Below, in pieces: positions 53,684 to 61,179 of a stretch of DNA of 64,000 nt. Where the stretch lies: contig JAKGBX010000001.1 of NCBI GenBank assembly GCA_021555075.1, forward strand, positions 496,001 through 560,000, written 5' to 3'. Under the pieces are notes generated by a model. That model searched no databases. It was not told the DNA's origin and saw only the letters and a list, made by a program, of their open reading frames with translations. The position numbers were made by a program, and so were the translations under genes. This DNA comes from Rhodobacteraceae bacterium LMO-JJ12. GTDB lineage: Bacteria; Pseudomonadota; Alphaproteobacteria; Rhodobacterales; Rhodobacteraceae. Position 1 is the first letter of the stretch, and each line of letters starts with the position of its first letter.

Positions 53684-56188
53684 TTATCGACCCGGTTCAT
53701 CTCGGTTCACCTCCCACGGTTCAATCGCCCCGGCCCAATCCGCCGCCTCATCCCAATTCTGGGCTGGCAGGTCCGGCTGCGCATTCCATGATGCGCGCGC
53801 CTCGCCTAGGATCGGCAGCACATACCCAGAGGGACGGCTCTTGCGGTTCTTCTTCGCGCCGATCTTCTTGAGGACCTTCGACACGGCAACGGAAGTCACT
53901 GCCACCCGCGTCCGGCGCAGGACATGCTCCTTGAAGTCGTTGGTGGCGACAAACGGGCAGGCATCGCTCCCGCGCGTGTCGGCGGCCATGTCGAAGGGCA
54001 GCGCCCCCTCGTGGAGCATGTCCAGCACCTCGGAATGGATGGGGTCAAGGCCGCGCGATTTCTGGTCGTTCAGGGCGTCGGTCTTGGGCACGTCCTCTCG
54101 TGGGTGCCAGCGCCCTAGGTCCATCGCCAGCAGGTCGTGCAGCATAGCCGCCAGCCCGCCGGATTCAAGCTCGGCAAAGAGCGGCGCGAAGTAGCCGCGC
54201 CGCTGGCGCTGGGTCGCCGCCACGTCGAACACGGCATAGCGGCGCTCAAAGGGACCGGCGGGGACAACCCACTCACTGTTGCTCGAAATGATGACGTGCA
54301 GCATGTTCGGCCACGTCACCGCGTCCACGCCCTTGCCCTCAATCATCAGCGTCGGTTCGGTCAGGAAGGTCTTGACCTTGGCCTCCGCCTTCCTGTCCCC
54401 GTCCCATACCACCTCGTCAGCGAACAGCAGGCAGCAGTCCCGGAAGTGCTTGTTAAACCGGCCCGTGATCATCTCACTGCCGCCTGTGTGCAGTCCGTGC
54501 TGCCCAAAGAGCTGCGCCATCGTCCTGCCGAACACGCCCTTGCCGGTCCCGGGCTCGCCCCGGAAGGTCAGCGCGACCTCCGCCGGTTCGTCCGGGTTCT
54601 GTAGGGTCCACGCCATCCACCGGATGATGTAGCTGTCGGACGCCTCGTCACCGCTGGCCAGCACGTCGCGGATGTGGGCGCGCATCAGGGACCAGTCACC
54701 CGGCACGGGCGGCACCGTGAAGCCCTGCCAGAGGTTCAACTGGCGGGTTGCACCGGTGCCGACCTCCTCGCCATCGCGGGGCCGGAACGTCAGAGAGTGG
54801 AACTGCCGCCGGGCCGCATTCTGGAGCCACCACTTGCCGAGGGCCATCTTCACATCGTTGCCGTCCTTGTCCCGCCCGACAACCACGCTGCGGTTCAGGA
54901 AGCGGTTGCGGAAGTCCTCGAAGCTCTGGAGCGTCACCACGGAGCGGGTCTTGCCCTTCAAGCCGGTTGGTATCTCGACAAACTCAAGGATGCGGCACTT
55001 GCCGCCCTCGTTTTCAAGAACCGTGAACTGGTCGTTCAGCTCGCGCAGCGCGGGGTCAATCGCCTGGTCGTGCGCGCGCTGGATCTGCCTCTGGGCGTAT
55101 CGGCGCGGGTTCGGCTGTTCGAGCACGTGGGCGCTTATGCCGTGGTCAGGGTCAAGGATCACCGCCGCAATCACATCGTCGGCCACCTCCGCCCGGACCA
55201 GCTCACACAGCACAGCGAAAAGGACCTCAGACCGGCTGGGATATTTGGTCGGGTTGTCTGGATCGTCGCCATTCGTGATCAGCATCTTGGTCCGGTCGCT
55301 GACGGCGGCGGGCAGGCTTTCGAGCCCCTCCACCCTCGGCAGGTCCTTGGACAGGCTCACCCGTGCTGCGCCATATGCCGCGCCCGCGGCCGCCATCCGG
55401 CTCCGCTCAAAGTCGGCCAGCGTGTAGCACCGGGACCAATCTGCCGACACAACCCGGGCCAGCGCGGGCTTGCGCCCCTTCTTGCGCTTCTTCCCCCCGG
55501 GCCAGTTGATGGTCCCGGGCAGCCGCATGATGCGGTCGATGTTGTGGCAACTGTCACCCTGCAAGGTCGTCTCAATCTTGAGGTTCCGCTCCTCCACGGG
55601 CAGGTGGCGGGCCTCGTCACCGGGCTCGCCCGGTAGGTCCAACTCCTCGCCCAACCGCCAGAAGCCTTGGAACCCGCCCCCGCTGTCGATGATGACCGTG
55701 GCCGCAGGGCTGTATTCCTGCAGCACCCGCTCCGCCCGCTCGCGCTCGCTGTCGAAGTCCTCGCCCGGCCTCGGGTCCACGTCCACATGGAGGCCCGTTG
55801 CAGCCGCCATGTCCGCCTTTTTGGGCTTTTTTCCAATCGAGCCGCGCGTCACGTTTACCGTGAAGTAGAGGTTCCACCCGCCGCCACTGTGATCCATGAC
55901 CCACTGCCGCACCTTCGCGGGATCGGAAAGCGTGACCGTAGGCGTTCTGGGTTCGCGCCCCTTGGGCGGGTCCACCTCGATTGCGGTCAGGACCCAAGGC
56001 CCACCGGGACGCCACGCCTCAAGGAAGTCCACCGCCGCATCCGGGTCAGGCAACAAGTCTTTCTGGTCGGCTCCGTTGCCATCCGGGGCTATACTATCCC
56101 CGATGATGTCAGGGTTGTCTTCGACATGCTCCCCTTCGCCCCCGGTCTGCTGTCCCGCGCCGGGGGCGTTTTCTTCATCACCCCTCAT
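53684..56188 (-). CDS. Primase-helicase (AEP-type primase plus SF3/DUF5906 helicase)
   Basis: 834 residues. The N-terminal ~280 residues look like a RepB/AEP-type primase: GLHVDVDPRPG (metal-binding DxD), VIIDSGGGFQGFW and a basic patch NWPGGKKRKKGRKP. The C-terminal half is an SF3/D5-like helicase with Walker A FRGEPGTGKGVFG and Walker B-type LLFADEVVW, followed by EGKGVDAVTWPNMLHVIISSNSEW with a motif C-type SSNS. It would start and drive replication of the excised element. Start overlaps the AlpA-like gene's stop (ATGA). Layout integrase-AlpA-primase is common in phage satellites. Confidence 0.85.
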   Translation of the reverse strand: MRGDEENAPGAGQQTGGEGEHVEDNPDIIGDSIAPDGNGADQKDLLPDPDAAVDFLEAWRPGGPWVLTAIEVDPPKGREPRTPTVTLSDPAKVRQWVMDHSGGGWNLYFTVNVTRGSIGKKPKKADMAAATGLHVDVDPRPGEDFDSERERAERVLQEYSPAATVIIDSGGGFQGFWRLGEELDLPGEPGDEARHLPVEERNLKIETTLQGDSCHNIDRIMRLPGTINWPGGKKRKKGRKPALARVVSADWSRCYTLADFERSRMAAAGAAYGAARVSLSKDLPRVEGLESLPAAVSDRTKMLITNGDDPDNPTKYPSRSEVLFAVLCELVRAEVADDVIAAVILDPDHGISAHVLEQPNPRRYAQRQIQRAHDQAIDPALRELNDQFTVLENEGGKCRILEFVEIPTGLKGKTRSVVTLQSFEDFRNRFLNRSVVVGRDKDGNDVKMALGKWWLQNAARRQFHSLTFRPRDGEEVGTGATRQLNLWQGFTVPPVPGDWSLMRAHIRDVLASGDEASDSYIIRWMAWTLQNPDEPAEVALTFRGEPGTGKGVFGRTMAQLFGQHGLHTGGSEMITGRFNKHFRDCCLLFADEVVWDGDRKAEAKVKTFLTEPTLMIEGKGVDAVTWPNMLHVIISSNSEWVVPAGPFERRYAVFDVAATQRQRRGYFAPLFAELESGGLAAMLHDLLAMDLGRWHPREDVPKTDALNDQKSRGLDPIHSEVLDMLHEGALPFDMAADTRGSDACPFVATNDFKEHVLRRTRVAVTSVAVSKVLKKIGAKKNRKSRPSGYVLPILGEARASWNAQPDLPAQNWDEAADWAGAIEPWEVNRDEPGR

Positions 56189-56382
56189 ACCGCCGTCCTC
56201 GCCTCAGCTCGGGCGGCAACCCAGTCGCTCACCTCGCGTTCAAGCCACGCGACCTTGTTGGCGCAGAGGCGGAGCTGGCGGGGAAAGTCCCCCTGCCGGA
56301 TCAGCTTGTAGATGGTGGGCTTGGAGAGGCGGGTACGCACGGCAACCTCCTCAATCGTAAGCAAAGTGTCTGCGTCTGGCAT
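56185..56382 (-). CDS. AlpA-like DNA-binding regulator/excisionase
   Basis: 65 residues from ATG 56382, with CCGGGGA upstream; ATG 56409 is also in frame. Winged helix: LLTIEEVAVRTRLSKPTIYKLIRQGDFPRQLRL then KVAWLEREVSDWVAAR, as in AlpA/Xis proteins. Such proteins activate or direct excision of P4-like elements. Lies directly before the primase-helicase gene and overlaps it. Confidence 0.85.
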   Translation of the reverse strand: MPDADTLLTIEEVAVRTRLSKPTIYKLIRQGDFPRQLRLCANKVAWLEREVSDWVAARAEARTAV

Positions 56383-56477
56383 GGTCTTTATCCCCGGATA
56401 TGGCGTCATCTGGGGAGAGACTACGGGGGCCTAGACCATAGGTCGGTCGCGCTAATAGGGGGCGAAACCGACCGAAA

Positions 56478-57095
56478 TCAGCGCGACGGTGGATTGCGGG
56501 ACTTCCGCAACTTGTCGTCATGTCCGCGAAGGCTAGTGTCGACCATCCTCAGCAAATCCTTGTGTGTCGCAGAGGCATTAGGTGTCGCGTTCCGAATGGC
56601 GAGCGCTTGGGGTGGCAGCGCTCGTTTCAACAATTCCGCAATGAACGTCTGCATCGGATATGGTTGCAGGTGCTTGCTGTCGTTCATGCTTCTCCGATAG
56701 GTATTTCCCTTCTCATACTTGTGTCCACGCTCCAGCACCCAAATCCGGGCAGCAGTCGTCACGGCATGGTCAAATCCCGCATCCCTGACCAACTTGCGCC
56801 TGTCTGGTTTGACCACATGCGCGGCCTCGCGCGCCGCCTTCCCGATGTCGATGTCTTCGGGCTCGACATCGCCACCAAGAAACCGTGCGACCTCATAGGC
56901 AACGGCAGATCGGTCGGCAGGTCGCATCCCCTCCCAGAGTTTTGCCAGCTTCAAGAGCGGCTTCGGGTCAGGCATCATGTCCGCCGCAATGACGAGGTCC
57001 TCAAGGCCAGAATTTGGCAAGGTCTCATGCTGCTCATAGGCAGATCGCACTCGTGCTACTTCGGCTTCTGTCACCGGCTCCCAAGTCACACCCAT
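56478..57095 (-). CDS. Hypothetical protein downstream of integrase 1
   Basis: 205 residues from ATG 57095 (GGGGCAGGA upstream; ATG 57107 also open). The first codons overlap the integrase 3' end by 10 nt, implying coupled translation. Helical, e.g. EVARVRSAYEQHETLPNSG, LLKLAKLWEGMRPADRSAV, KLVRDAGFDHAVTTAARIW. Basic C-terminus. Family not recognised. Confidence 0.6.
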   Translation of the reverse strand: MGVTWEPVTEAEVARVRSAYEQHETLPNSGLEDLVIAADMMPDPKPLLKLAKLWEGMRPADRSAVAYEVARFLGGDVEPEDIDIGKAAREAAHVVKPDRRKLVRDAGFDHAVTTAARIWVLERGHKYEKGNTYRRSMNDSKHLQPYPMQTFIAELLKRALPPQALAIRNATPNASATHKDLLRMVDTSLRGHDDKLRKSRNPPSR

Positions 57096-58261
57096 TCCTG
57101 CCCCCATGCGTCCAGCGCCGCCCGCTTCTCCGGCAGGTAGCTGTATCGGTTGTAGGTCCCCGCCACGCCCTCAATCGCATGGCCCAGGACGCGCTCAATG
57201 TGTTCCTGCGCCACCCCGAGGCGCGCCATGTGCGTTGCGGCGGAGCGGCGCAGGTCGTGCAGCGTCCAGCCCTCCACCTCGGACAGCTTGTCCAGCCGGG
57301 CCTTGGCCTTGGAAAAGCCGGAGACGGGCCGCTTGCCCGCCGTGGTGGACAACATGAAGTCCCCGCTGTTCCATTTGGGCAGGCCCTCGACAACGGCCAG
57401 CGCCGGGGCCGACAGCGGCACCACCTGCGGGCGGTCGGTCTTGTAGTGGCTGGCCGGGACCTCGAATGCCTGTTGGTCGGGCAGCAGCCATCCGCGTTCA
57501 AGGTTGGCGACCTCCGCCCGGCGCTGCGCGGTCAGGATCAGCAGGCGCACCATCGGCCCGAACGGGTATCCCATCTTGCCCGCCGCCGCCCAGACGGCGC
57601 GCAGCTCGTCCATCGACAGCACCCGCTCGCGCGGTGTGTAGCCCAGCTCGGGGCGGCGCATCCCAGCCACCGGGCTCGCGGCCAGAAGGCCCCGGTCCAC
57701 CGCCCAGTTGAACAGCTTGGTGATGTGCTTGCGCACCTCGCGCGCCGCGCCGGTCCCGTGTTCCATCGCAATGTCGTCCAGCAGCTCGTGCGCCGCCGCC
57801 CGGTCGATCTGGTCGATGGGCCTGCCGCGCCACGCCGGGACCGCGTAGGTGTCCAGCAGCCGCTCGGTGTCGCGCCACTTGACGGTATGGGCCTTGGCGT
57901 GAAGCTCGATGAAGCGGGCGCAGATGACCTCGAACACCCGCTCACCCTTCTGGCGCATCTCGTCCTTGCGCTTGTCCGCCGGGTCGTCACCACGGTCGGC
58001 AAGGTCGATTGCGGCCCGCGCCCTCTCGCGCGCCGCCTTGAGGTCGATCAGGGGATAGGCCCCGAGGGTCATCCGGCGCAGCGCCCCCCGGTTGCCCTCG
58101 CGGCCCCGGCCCGCGACCCGATACATCACGGACCAGCTCTTTTTGCCGCGCTCAGTCACGCGCAGGGCGAGGCCCGGCGTCAGCGTGTCGAACACCTCAA
58201 GCCGCCGCCCCGCCTCTGGTGCGATCTTGGACACGGCCATCTCAGTCAGCTTCTTCTTCAT
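57086..58261 (-). CDS. int: Tyrosine integrase of element 1
   Basis: 391 residues; CGGAG before ATG 58261. DUF4102-type N-terminal arm-binding domain (FDTLTPGLALRVTERGKKSWSVMYRV), SAM-like core-binding domain, and catalytic domain with Arg in LTAQRRAEVANL, HDLRRSAATHMARLG, VLGHA and tyrosine in YNRYSYL. Located about 160 bp from the right att site, as usual for tRNA-targeting integrases. Arm-type repeats at 58272-58291 sit in its promoter, so integrase may repress itself. Confidence 0.95.
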   Translation of the reverse strand: MKKKLTEMAVSKIAPEAGRRLEVFDTLTPGLALRVTERGKKSWSVMYRVAGRGREGNRGALRRMTLGAYPLIDLKAARERARAAIDLADRGDDPADKRKDEMRQKGERVFEVICARFIELHAKAHTVKWRDTERLLDTYAVPAWRGRPIDQIDRAAAHELLDDIAMEHGTGAAREVRKHITKLFNWAVDRGLLAASPVAGMRRPELGYTPRERVLSMDELRAVWAAAGKMGYPFGPMVRLLILTAQRRAEVANLERGWLLPDQQAFEVPASHYKTDRPQVVPLSAPALAVVEGLPKWNSGDFMLSTTAGKRPVSGFSKAKARLDKLSEVEGWTLHDLRRSAATHMARLGVAQEHIERVLGHAIEGVAGTYNRYSYLPEKRAALDAWGQEWV

Positions 58262-58271
58262 CTGCGGCTCC

Positions 58272-58291
58272 GGGGTAACGCTCGGGTAACG
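58272..58291 (+). other. Arm-type integrase site, right end
   Basis: GGGGTAACGCTCGGGTAACG lies 11 nt upstream of the integrase start, matching the inverted left-end site (46789-46808) at 19 of 20 bases. Two direct GGGTAACG units spaced by 11 bp, about one helical turn. Confidence 0.65.
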
Positions 58292-58420
58292 GATTAGGGG
58301 ACTATTCGGCTTTACGGGCCGATACTACCGGAGCCGACTATAGCGCCCAAGTGCCTGCAAAGAAAGGGGTTTAGACTACGCGCGGAGCCTGCCGGATACC
58401 ATGGGAAACTGCAGGCCCGC

Positions 58421-58468
58421 CCCTTGGTAAGGGTGAGGTCGAGAGTTCAATCCTCTCTCACAGCACCA
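58421..58468 (+). pseudogene. 3' half of the disrupted tRNA-Thr(GGT)
   Basis: CCCTTGGTAAGGGTG, T arm GAGAGTTCAATCCTCTC, acceptor TCACAGC, A, CCA (58466-58468). The upstream sequence is element DNA, so it cannot make a tRNA alone; it completes the 5' half at 46528. Right attachment site of element 1, and its tail (58455-58469) is also the left attachment site of element 2. Confidence 0.85.
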
Positions 58469-58510
58469 TAAACCCCCATTAAGGCACTGATTTTATGGGG
58501 ATAAGTAATT

Positions 58511-59032
58511 CTAAAAATTATCAATCCCCCTTTTAATCCCCCTATCACTTTGCGGTTGGCGCGCTTTAGCCCAGCGCTTTTTTTGTGCCTGTGAAATACG
58601 TAAGCGGCCTTCCTCTGTCTTGGGGCCGGTCGATAATCCGCCATGAAAGCGGCAACGCTTGCTGTTCGGTTCGGCCCTGACAGCGCACTTCGTTCCCCGT
58701 CTTGTCTTTGCTCCGCAGCTTTTGCTTTCCACGAATAGCTTGGAGGCTATTCGTGGCGCAAAGCTGGGCATTGGTGTTTTTTCATTCCGGTTTCGGACTT
58801 CTGGACTTAAACCCCATGACGGGCGCGCGCGTATTGGTCTAAAAATTCGCCGCCCCAACGCCACGGCCAGCCTCTGAGGGGCATAGCCGTAGGGGTCTAG
58901 GGCGACTTGCGCTTCCCAATATTGAACTGCCTTGTGTGATAGCTTGCAGCGTCGTGCTAATTCACGCTGAGAAAGGCGCTGGGCGAGTCTAGCTTCTTTG
59001 AGGTCTTGGCCGGTTCTAAACTGGGTGCCCAT
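58511..59032 (-). CDS. HTH protein with HGGxSTGPKTxEG tail, putative repressor of element 2
   Basis: 173 residues from ATG 59032; an in-frame GTG at 59098 would run through operator sequence and is less likely. N-terminal helix-turn-helix (LKEARLAQRLSQRELARRCKLSHKAVQYWEAQ). The C-terminal region has CGAKTRRGTKCAVRA, a CxAxTRxGxxC-type motif, and HGGLSTGPKTEEGRLRISQAQ, a motif common in phage-encoded proteins. Three operator-like palindromes lie just upstream (59048-59164), suggesting autoregulation. Confidence 0.7.
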   Translation of the reverse strand: MGTQFRTGQDLKEARLAQRLSQRELARRCKLSHKAVQYWEAQVALDPYGYAPQRLAVALGRRIFRPIRARPSWGLSPEVRNRNEKTPMPSFAPRIASKLFVESKSCGAKTRRGTKCAVRAEPNSKRCRFHGGLSTGPKTEEGRLRISQAQKKRWAKARQPQSDRGIKRGIDNF

Positions 59033-59047
59033 GGCTATATCTATATA

Positions 59048-59164
59048 TGTCCTAATTATTGTGACGCGTGATTTGCCCCATGATGTTCCAAGCGTCACAA
59101 ATATTGTGAATGACCACCGTTAATCACCGTTAAAAAGCGGTTATCTGTCACAATGATTGTGACA
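59048..59164. promoter_or_regulatory. Three palindromic operators TGTCACAAT-n-ATTGTGACA
   Basis: 59146-59164 is the perfect 19-bp palindrome TGTCACAATGATTGTGACA. 59095-59109 is TCACAAATATTGTGA (perfect 15-bp around one centre base). 59048-59066 is a diverged copy with an intact right half (ATTATTGTGAC). Between them are direct ACCGTTAA units (59114-59135). The sites cover the region before the HTH gene that starts at 59032. Confidence 0.75.
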
Positions 59165-59582
59165 CCCTGTCATTCGATTTGTGCGGGGGTCTTGTTTCTG
59201 GCTTCCAGCGGTCGAAAGATCGGCCAGCCACTTTGCCGTCTGAGGTAGTGACTTCTTCAAGCGCCCAGACTGATGCACGGCCAACGCCAGAGGGGCCGAG
59301 ATATGGGGGGCATGTTTGCCGGATGAACCCGCGTTCAACCAAGCAATCAAACCAACCGCCAATCGTATTCCTGTGGACGTTCAACGCACGGGCTGCGTCA
59401 CGGTGGCTTAGGAAAATCTCTCCATTGTTGTGTCCGTTGTAGCGCCGTTTCAATTCGATATAGAGAGCACGCGGGCCGACCGGCATGGATGACCAAGCCG
59501 GGGTGCATTGCATCTGTTCGGAAAGCTGGACGTGACGCCCAGCTCCCCTTTTGCCGCTCTTGTATCCTTTGCGTTTACTCAT
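59148..59582 (-). CDS. HTH-containing phage-type protein of element 2
   Basis: 144 residues. Starts SKRKGYKSGKRGAGRHVQL, with the segment GPRALYIELKRRYNGHNNGEIFLSHRDAARALNVHRNTIGGWFDCLVERGF, a winged-helix layout I know from Rhodobacterales mobile elements. Possibly a replication-initiation or regulatory DNA-binding protein. Its ATG overlaps the stop of the gene upstream (ATGAGTAA), and its 3' end overlaps the 59146-59164 operator. Confidence 0.65.
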   Translation of the reverse strand: MSKRKGYKSGKRGAGRHVQLSEQMQCTPAWSSMPVGPRALYIELKRRYNGHNNGEIFLSHRDAARALNVHRNTIGGWFDCLVERGFIRQTCPPYLGPSGVGRASVWALEEVTTSDGKVAGRSFDRWKPETRPPHKSNDRVSQSL

Positions 59583-59748
59583 GGCGCGTTCCCCGTGCCG
59601 TCACGGCCAGCCAAACGCGCATGGCGACCATTTGGTTAGGGCAACCACCAAGGCAAACCCACGTGGCCTCTGTGGCGTGCCCAGCGCCTTTCAGCGCTAG
59701 GACTTTCCACGTGCCCGAGTCTTTTATGAGCTTGAATTGTTCAGTCAT
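59575..59748 (-). CDS. Small hypothetical protein
   Basis: 57 residues from ATG 59748, which overlaps the stop of the 33-aa gene before it. Contains FKLIKDSGTWKVLALKGAGH and a Cys pair (WVCLGGCPNQ). Not recognised; part of an unbroken chain of overlapping genes. Confidence 0.55.
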   Translation of the reverse strand: MTEQFKLIKDSGTWKVLALKGAGHATEATWVCLGGCPNQMVAMRVWLAVTARGTRHE

Positions 59749-59846
59749 TCTTTGCCCCATGAGTAAGCGTGTTCGGCAATCAACCTGGCCTGTTGTTCTG
59801 TGAGACCGTAGCGGCGGCGTAGATACGCGATTTGAAGCCGGTTCAT
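59745..59846 (-). CDS. 33-aa conserved mobile-element protein
   Basis: ATG 59846 to TGA 59745. Sequence begins MNRLQIAYLRRRYGLTEQQA and ends AYSWGKE. The xRLQIAYLRRRYxLTExQARLIA pattern recurs in Rhodobacteraceae phages and islands as far as I know. It overlaps both neighbours at ATGA, so translation is coupled. Function unknown. Confidence 0.65.
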   Translation of the reverse strand: MNRLQIAYLRRRYGLTEQQARLIAEHAYSWGKE

Positions 59847-60127
59847 GCCTCACCCCCTTGGCGCAAGACCTTTGCCGATTTGGGCAGTTTCAGCGCCGCA
59901 AGGTCGGCGTCTGGGGAGAGTGAGTAGTAAGCCACCTGTAGCGGGCCGCGATATTCGGTTTCTATCGGCCATTGAAAATCATGGATTAGGCGGTGGATGA
60001 TTGCCCCAAGTCTCCAGCCCCGCATTTCGCGGATTTCTGTCTTGTGAGAGATGGTGCGCCCGTCCATGAGCGCTTTGCATGTCCATGCGATTTGGCTTTT
60101 GCCTGAGTAGAAACAATCCTGTTTCAT
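59843..60127 (-). CDS. Winged-helix-like small protein of element 2
   Basis: 94 residues from ATG 60127 with AGAAGG upstream; the frame is open to 60202 but without a ribosome binding site. Contains ALMDGRTISHKTEIREMRGWRLGAIIHRLIHDFQWPIETEYRG, a layout of small helix-turn-helix proteins found in phages (GWRLxAxIHxL...GWPI). Probably DNA-binding. First of the overlapping chain 60127-59148. Confidence 0.6.
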   Translation of the reverse strand: MKQDCFYSGKSQIAWTCKALMDGRTISHKTEIREMRGWRLGAIIHRLIHDFQWPIETEYRGPLQVAYYSLSPDADLAALKLPKSAKVLRQGGEA

Positions 60128-60240
60128 TGCTGTATGCCTTCTGTTGTTACAGGAAGGCGCTGGGTGTATGGTTGGCTGGTTCTGTGGAGGAACATATACC
60201 ACCCCCAGCGCCTCGGTTTCCCGATGGTCGGGGGTGGTTC

Positions 60241-60408
60241 TTATTGTGCGGCCTTGAGAAAGGCGTCGAGTTCAGCCTCATTCCAATACAAGCGACCACC
60301 CAGCTTCATTGGCTGTGGCAATCGGCCTTGTTCAAGGTCGCGGTAGATCGAACTGCGACCACGGCCACCAAGTTTGAGTTGAAGGTCGCGAAATGTAAGG
60401 TAGCGCAT
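60241..60408 (-). CDS. AlpA-like regulator of element 2
   Basis: 55 residues from ATG 60408, with GGAG at a good distance. RYLTFRDLQLKLGGRGRSSIYRDLEQGRLPQPMKLGGRLYWNEAELDAFLKAA is a classic AlpA winged helix ending in the W-x-x-x-E-L-D motif. Likely excision/activation factor. Confidence 0.88.
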   Translation of the reverse strand: MRYLTFRDLQLKLGGRGRSSIYRDLEQGRLPQPMKLGGRLYWNEAELDAFLKAAQ

Positions 60409-60489
60409 TTTGATGCTCCATGTGGTTACATGGGGCAAGGTGGCGTAACTCATCGTCTGGCAAAATTGCGAAAGAAAAGGCGGCTTAAA

Positions 60490-61179
60490 TCACAATGAAT
60501 CTCGATGCCGCTTTGCTTGCTTGTGCACGTCCCGCGCAGTCTGGGCGGTGTTGGCTGTCATTGGAGAAAGGACACTGACGCATTCGGCCCAAGAAGCTCC
60601 CTGTTCTCGTGCGTCGAGTATTCTAAGATATGTAAGCTGCTTATCGGTATGAAACCGTTCGAGTCGGTTGATCGAATGGTGCCGAAGCGAAAGTAGATAT
60701 TCTTTTAGGCCCTCGATTTGGGGTTCGATTGGCTGGCTTGGTTCAAACGTGATTGCTATGGTCGTGACACTTGAAAAATCCATTGACTGCAATCCGCTCC
60801 GATTTGTTAACCCCTCGTGCAACTGTCTAATTGTTCGAGCATCAAGGTCAGGCTTCGGTACTTTTTCATCTAACCATATTTTGGCGTGACTAAATGCGGG
60901 ATTTGGAAGTGGGGTTATGCCAGTTGAGGCAACCAATGGAGCGGTTAAGTGGAACCTCCATTCGCGAATCTCGGAGTTCAATTGAGGTTGATCTGGAATT
61001 GGTGTCCCAGGGTATCGCTTACGCCAATAGTCTAGGGCCAGACAAAAAAACGTCGTTCTAACTTCTTGTTTTCGACGTAGAAATTCCCATCGCCAGCGAT
61101 TTTCGTTCCAATGGCCGCAATCAGAAAATGCAATTGGGTCTGTCCACGGCGGGCAACCCCAAGCGAGTCCAGCATTCAT
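60490..61179 (-). CDS. DUF6499-like N-terminal protein downstream of integrase 2
   Basis: 229 residues. The N-terminus WTDPIAFSDCGHWNENRWRWEFLRRKQEVRTTFF resembles DUF6499/transcriptional-regulator-like domains (xRWAWEFLRRNxxY). The rest (about 85-229) is less conserved and ends in a basic helix (DVHKQAKRHRDSL). The ATG overlaps the integrase stop (ATGA). Lower GC than neighbours. Role unknown. Confidence 0.6.
   Translation of the reverse strand: MNAGLAWGCPPWTDPIAFSDCGHWNENRWRWEFLRRKQEVRTTFFCLALDYWRKRYPGTPIPDQPQLNSEIREWRFHLTAPLVASTGITPLPNPAFSHAKIWLDEKVPKPDLDARTIRQLHEGLTNRSGLQSMDFSSVTTIAITFEPSQPIEPQIEGLKEYLLSLRHHSINRLERFHTDKQLTYLRILDAREQGASWAECVSVLSPMTANTAQTARDVHKQAKRHRDSL

Noticed and set aside
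53436-53711. CRISPR array
   Set aside because: The repeats are short, irregularly spaced and partly inverted, with no uniform spacers and no cas genes anywhere in the window.
57014-58297. 427-residue plus-strand frame opposite integrase 1
   Set aside because: No start signal or domains; it lies over the clear integrase catalytic motifs on the other strand.
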